Assembly: GCA_015232485.1 (NCBI GenBank)
Contig: JADFZP010000128.1
Coordinates: forward strand, 1 to 8,147
Origin: Alphaproteobacteria bacterium
GTDB lineage: Bacteria > Pseudomonadota > Alphaproteobacteria > Rhodospirillales > Magnetospirillaceae
Length of the DNA stretch: 8,147 bases
Direction: 5' to 3'
Program-made: the position numbers and the translations under genes
Notes under the pieces: model-generated
Told to the model about the DNA's origin: nothing
Seen by the model: only the letters and a program-made list of their open reading frames with translations
Database searches by the model: none
Shown: piece after piece, positions 6,725 through 8,147 of the stretch
Position numbering within the stretch: the stretch's first letter is position 1
Layout: each line of letters begins with the position of its first letter

Positions 6725-6730
6725 GCGGCC

Positions 6731-7936
6731 ATGACCGAAATCGACATTCCGGCCGAGCGCCCCACGCTCCGCCTCATGCCCGGACGCGCCAAGCGGCTGC
6801 GTCAGGGCCATCCCTGGGCCTTCTCGAACGAACTGGCCATGACCCCCGAGATCAAGGCCCTGCCGCCCGGCACCCTGGTCACCGTGATGGACGCGGGCGG
6901 CGAGAAGCTGGGCGTCGCGACCTTCAATCCGCATTCGCTGATCGCCTTGCGCATCCTGGACCGCGACGCCGGGCGGGCCATCGACCAGTCGTTCTTCGCC
7001 GATCGCCTGGGCCGCGCCATGGCTTTGCGCGACCTGTTGTGGGACTCGGGCCATTACCGTCTGGCCTTCTCCGAGGCCGACGGGCTGCCGGGGCTGGTGG
7101 TCGACCGCTATGGCCCGGTGGTGGCGGTGCAGGCCAACTCGGCCGGCATGGAGCGCCTGACGCCGCTGGCGGTGGCCGCCTTGGGCGAGCTTCTGGCGCC
7201 GCGCGCCGTCGTGCTGCGCAACGACTCGCCGGTGCGCGGCCTCGAGGGACTCGACTCTTATGTACGGGTGGCGCTGGGCGACCTGGACGAGCCGGTCGAG
7301 ATCGTCGAGAACGGCGCCCGCTTCCTGGCCGATCTCGGCGAGGGCCAGAAGACCGGCTGGTTCCACGACCAGCGCGACAACCGCGCCTTCGCCGCCAGCT
7401 TGGCGCGCGGGCGGAGCGTGATCGACTTCTACACCCATTCCGGCGGATTCGCGATCCAGGCGGCGCTGGCCGGGGCCACCATGGTCACCGCCGTCGACCG
7501 TTCCGAATCCTCGTTGGCGCTGGCCGCCCGCTCGGCCGCCCTGAACGGGGTCGAGGGCGTCTGCCGCTTCGTCAAGGCCGAGGCGTTCGGCGAGATGGCC
7601 CGTCTGGCCCAGGCCGGCGAGCGCTTCGGCTTGGTGATCGCCGATCCGCCGGCCTTCGTGAAGTCGAAGAAGGATTTGGCGGCCGGGGCGCGCGGTTATC
7701 GCAAGATGACCCGCATGGCCGCCGCGCTGGTCGAGCCGGGTGGATTCCTGCTGGTCGCCTCGTGCTCGCACCACGTCACGCCCGAGGCGTTCGGCGAGGA
7801 GGTCCGCCACGGACTCGCCGCCGCCGGCCGCAACGGCCGCATCCTGCGCGCCGCCGGAGCGGCGCCCGATCATCCGGTCCACCCCTTCCTACCGGAATCG
7901 GCTTATTTGAAGGTCGAGGCGCTGCAACTGGACTGA
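6731..7936 (+). CDS. rlmI: Class I SAM-dependent rRNA methyltransferase, RlmI-like (23S rRNA m5C family, COG1092)
   Basis: The 401-residue protein matches the RlmI/YccW-type family, whose E. coli member makes 5-methylcytosine at position 1962 of 23S rRNA in the cytoplasm. An N-terminal PUA-like RNA-binding domain (about 12-85, with RLRQGHPWAFSNE) precedes a linker domain and a Rossmann methyltransferase domain. KTGWFHDQRDNR (207-218) is a family signature. Motif I is VIDFYTHSGGFAIQA (230-244), with D256 as the likely SAM ribose-binding acid. Motif IV is DPPAF (305-309), and SCSHH (344-348) holds the probable catalytic C345. The C-terminal DHPV...YLKVEAL also fits. Length is close to E. coli RlmI (about 396). 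An in-frame TAG at 6719-6721 blocks any upstream start; the next Met (16) would cut into the PUA domain. The exact rRNA target here is inferred. Its 3' end overlaps a convergent kinase gene. Confidence 0.9.
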   Translation: MTEIDIPAERPTLRLMPGRAKRLRQGHPWAFSNELAMTPEIKALPPGTLVTVMDAGGEKLGVATFNPHSLIALRILDRDAGRAIDQSFFADRLGRAMALRDLLWDSGHYRLAFSEADGLPGLVVDRYGPVVAVQANSAGMERLTPLAVAALGELLAPRAVVLRNDSPVRGLEGLDSYVRVALGDLDEPVEIVENGARFLADLGEGQKTGWFHDQRDNRAFAASLARGRSVIDFYTHSGGFAIQAALAGATMVTAVDRSESSLALAARSAALNGVEGVCRFVKAEAFGEMARLAQAGERFGLVIADPPAFVKSKKDLAAGARGYRKMTRMAAALVEPGGFLLVASCSHHVTPEAFGEEVRHGLAAAGRNGRILRAAGAAPDHPVHPFLPESAYLKVEALQLD

Positions 7937-8147
7937 AGCAGCCGCTTGACCGCCAGGGCGGGCAGCGAGGACGAGTCCCAGCGCACGCTCTCGCTCCCCC
8001 AGGCGACCGCCACGGCCAAGGCGCGGTTCATCGGAAGCCCGCCGGCCAGGGCATGGGCCAAACCGGCGGCGAAGGCGTCGCCCGCCCCGGTGCTGTCGAC
8101 CGCCCGCACCACGCGGGCCGGCTCGAACAGCGCCGCCTCGGGGCCGA
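7903..8147 (-). CDS. PfkB/ribokinase-family carbohydrate kinase (C-terminal part, cut by window edge)
   Basis: The last 81 or so codons of a minus-strand gene enter from the right edge. The frame is open through base 8147, so the apparent GTG start near 8112 is internal. The fragment reads through FEPARVVRAVDSTGAGDAFAAGL, which contains PfkB signature 2 (DSTGAGDAF); the Asp of GAGD is the catalytic base in this family, which phosphorylates sugars or nucleosides with ATP. The following AHALAGGLPMNRALAVAVAWGSESV is the usual C-terminal helical part. The substrate (ribose, fructose, adenosine or other) cannot be told from this fragment. The last 34 bp overlap the end of the methyltransferase gene on the opposite strand. 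Confidence 0.88.
   Translation of the reverse strand, partial: GPEAALFEPARVVRAVDSTGAGDAFAAGLAHALAGGLPMNRALAVAVAWGSESVRWDSSSLPALAVKRLLQSSCSASTFK

Noticed and set aside
1..8147. Novel defence, mobile or biosynthetic system
   Set aside because: No transposase, integrase, array repeats, toxin-antitoxin pair, tRNA or unknown gene cluster is visible; every sizeable coding region belongs to a known family.

Overview
The window looks like a GC-rich alphaproteobacterial chromosome segment. Rhodospirillales, and perhaps a Magnetospirillum-like genus, is an inference from the protein sequences and from gene order; no marker gene is present to prove it. Most of the window, on the minus strand, encodes the cbb3-type cytochrome c oxidase and its assembly genes. 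This is the high-affinity terminal oxidase for respiration at very low oxygen.

Read along the minus strand, layout is as follows. A control region (6368-6730) carries a perfect FNR-type box (6550-6563). Next come the structural genes ccoN (6367-4877), ccoO (4864-4139), ccoQ (4121-3957, a 54-residue gene with a GTG start) and ccoP (3954-3094), packed with gaps of 2-17 nt. A strong intrinsic terminator (3083-3056) closes this unit. After about 110 bp, a second unit holds the maturation genes ccoG (2944-1502), ccoH/fixH (1505-999) and ccoI/fixI (999 to beyond the left edge). These are joined by overlapping stop and start codons. CcoN, CcoO and CcoP form the heme-copper oxidase core and CcoQ is the small accessory subunit. 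CcoI supplies copper, and CcoG and CcoH support copper handling and assembly.

To the right, and divergent from ccoN, is a COG1092/RlmI-type rRNA cytosine methyltransferase gene (6731-7936, plus strand), whose message looks leaderless. Its 3' end overlaps by 34 bp the 3' end of a convergent PfkB-family sugar kinase gene that runs off the right edge.

No mobile element, CRISPR array, tRNA, rRNA or obviously novel multi-gene system was found. The genes are standard. The less ordinary signals are regulatory: FNR-promoter geometry, a dense G-quadruplex-type motif in the predicted ccoN leader, the apparent leaderless start of the methyltransferase, and the terminator that separates oxidase from assembly genes.
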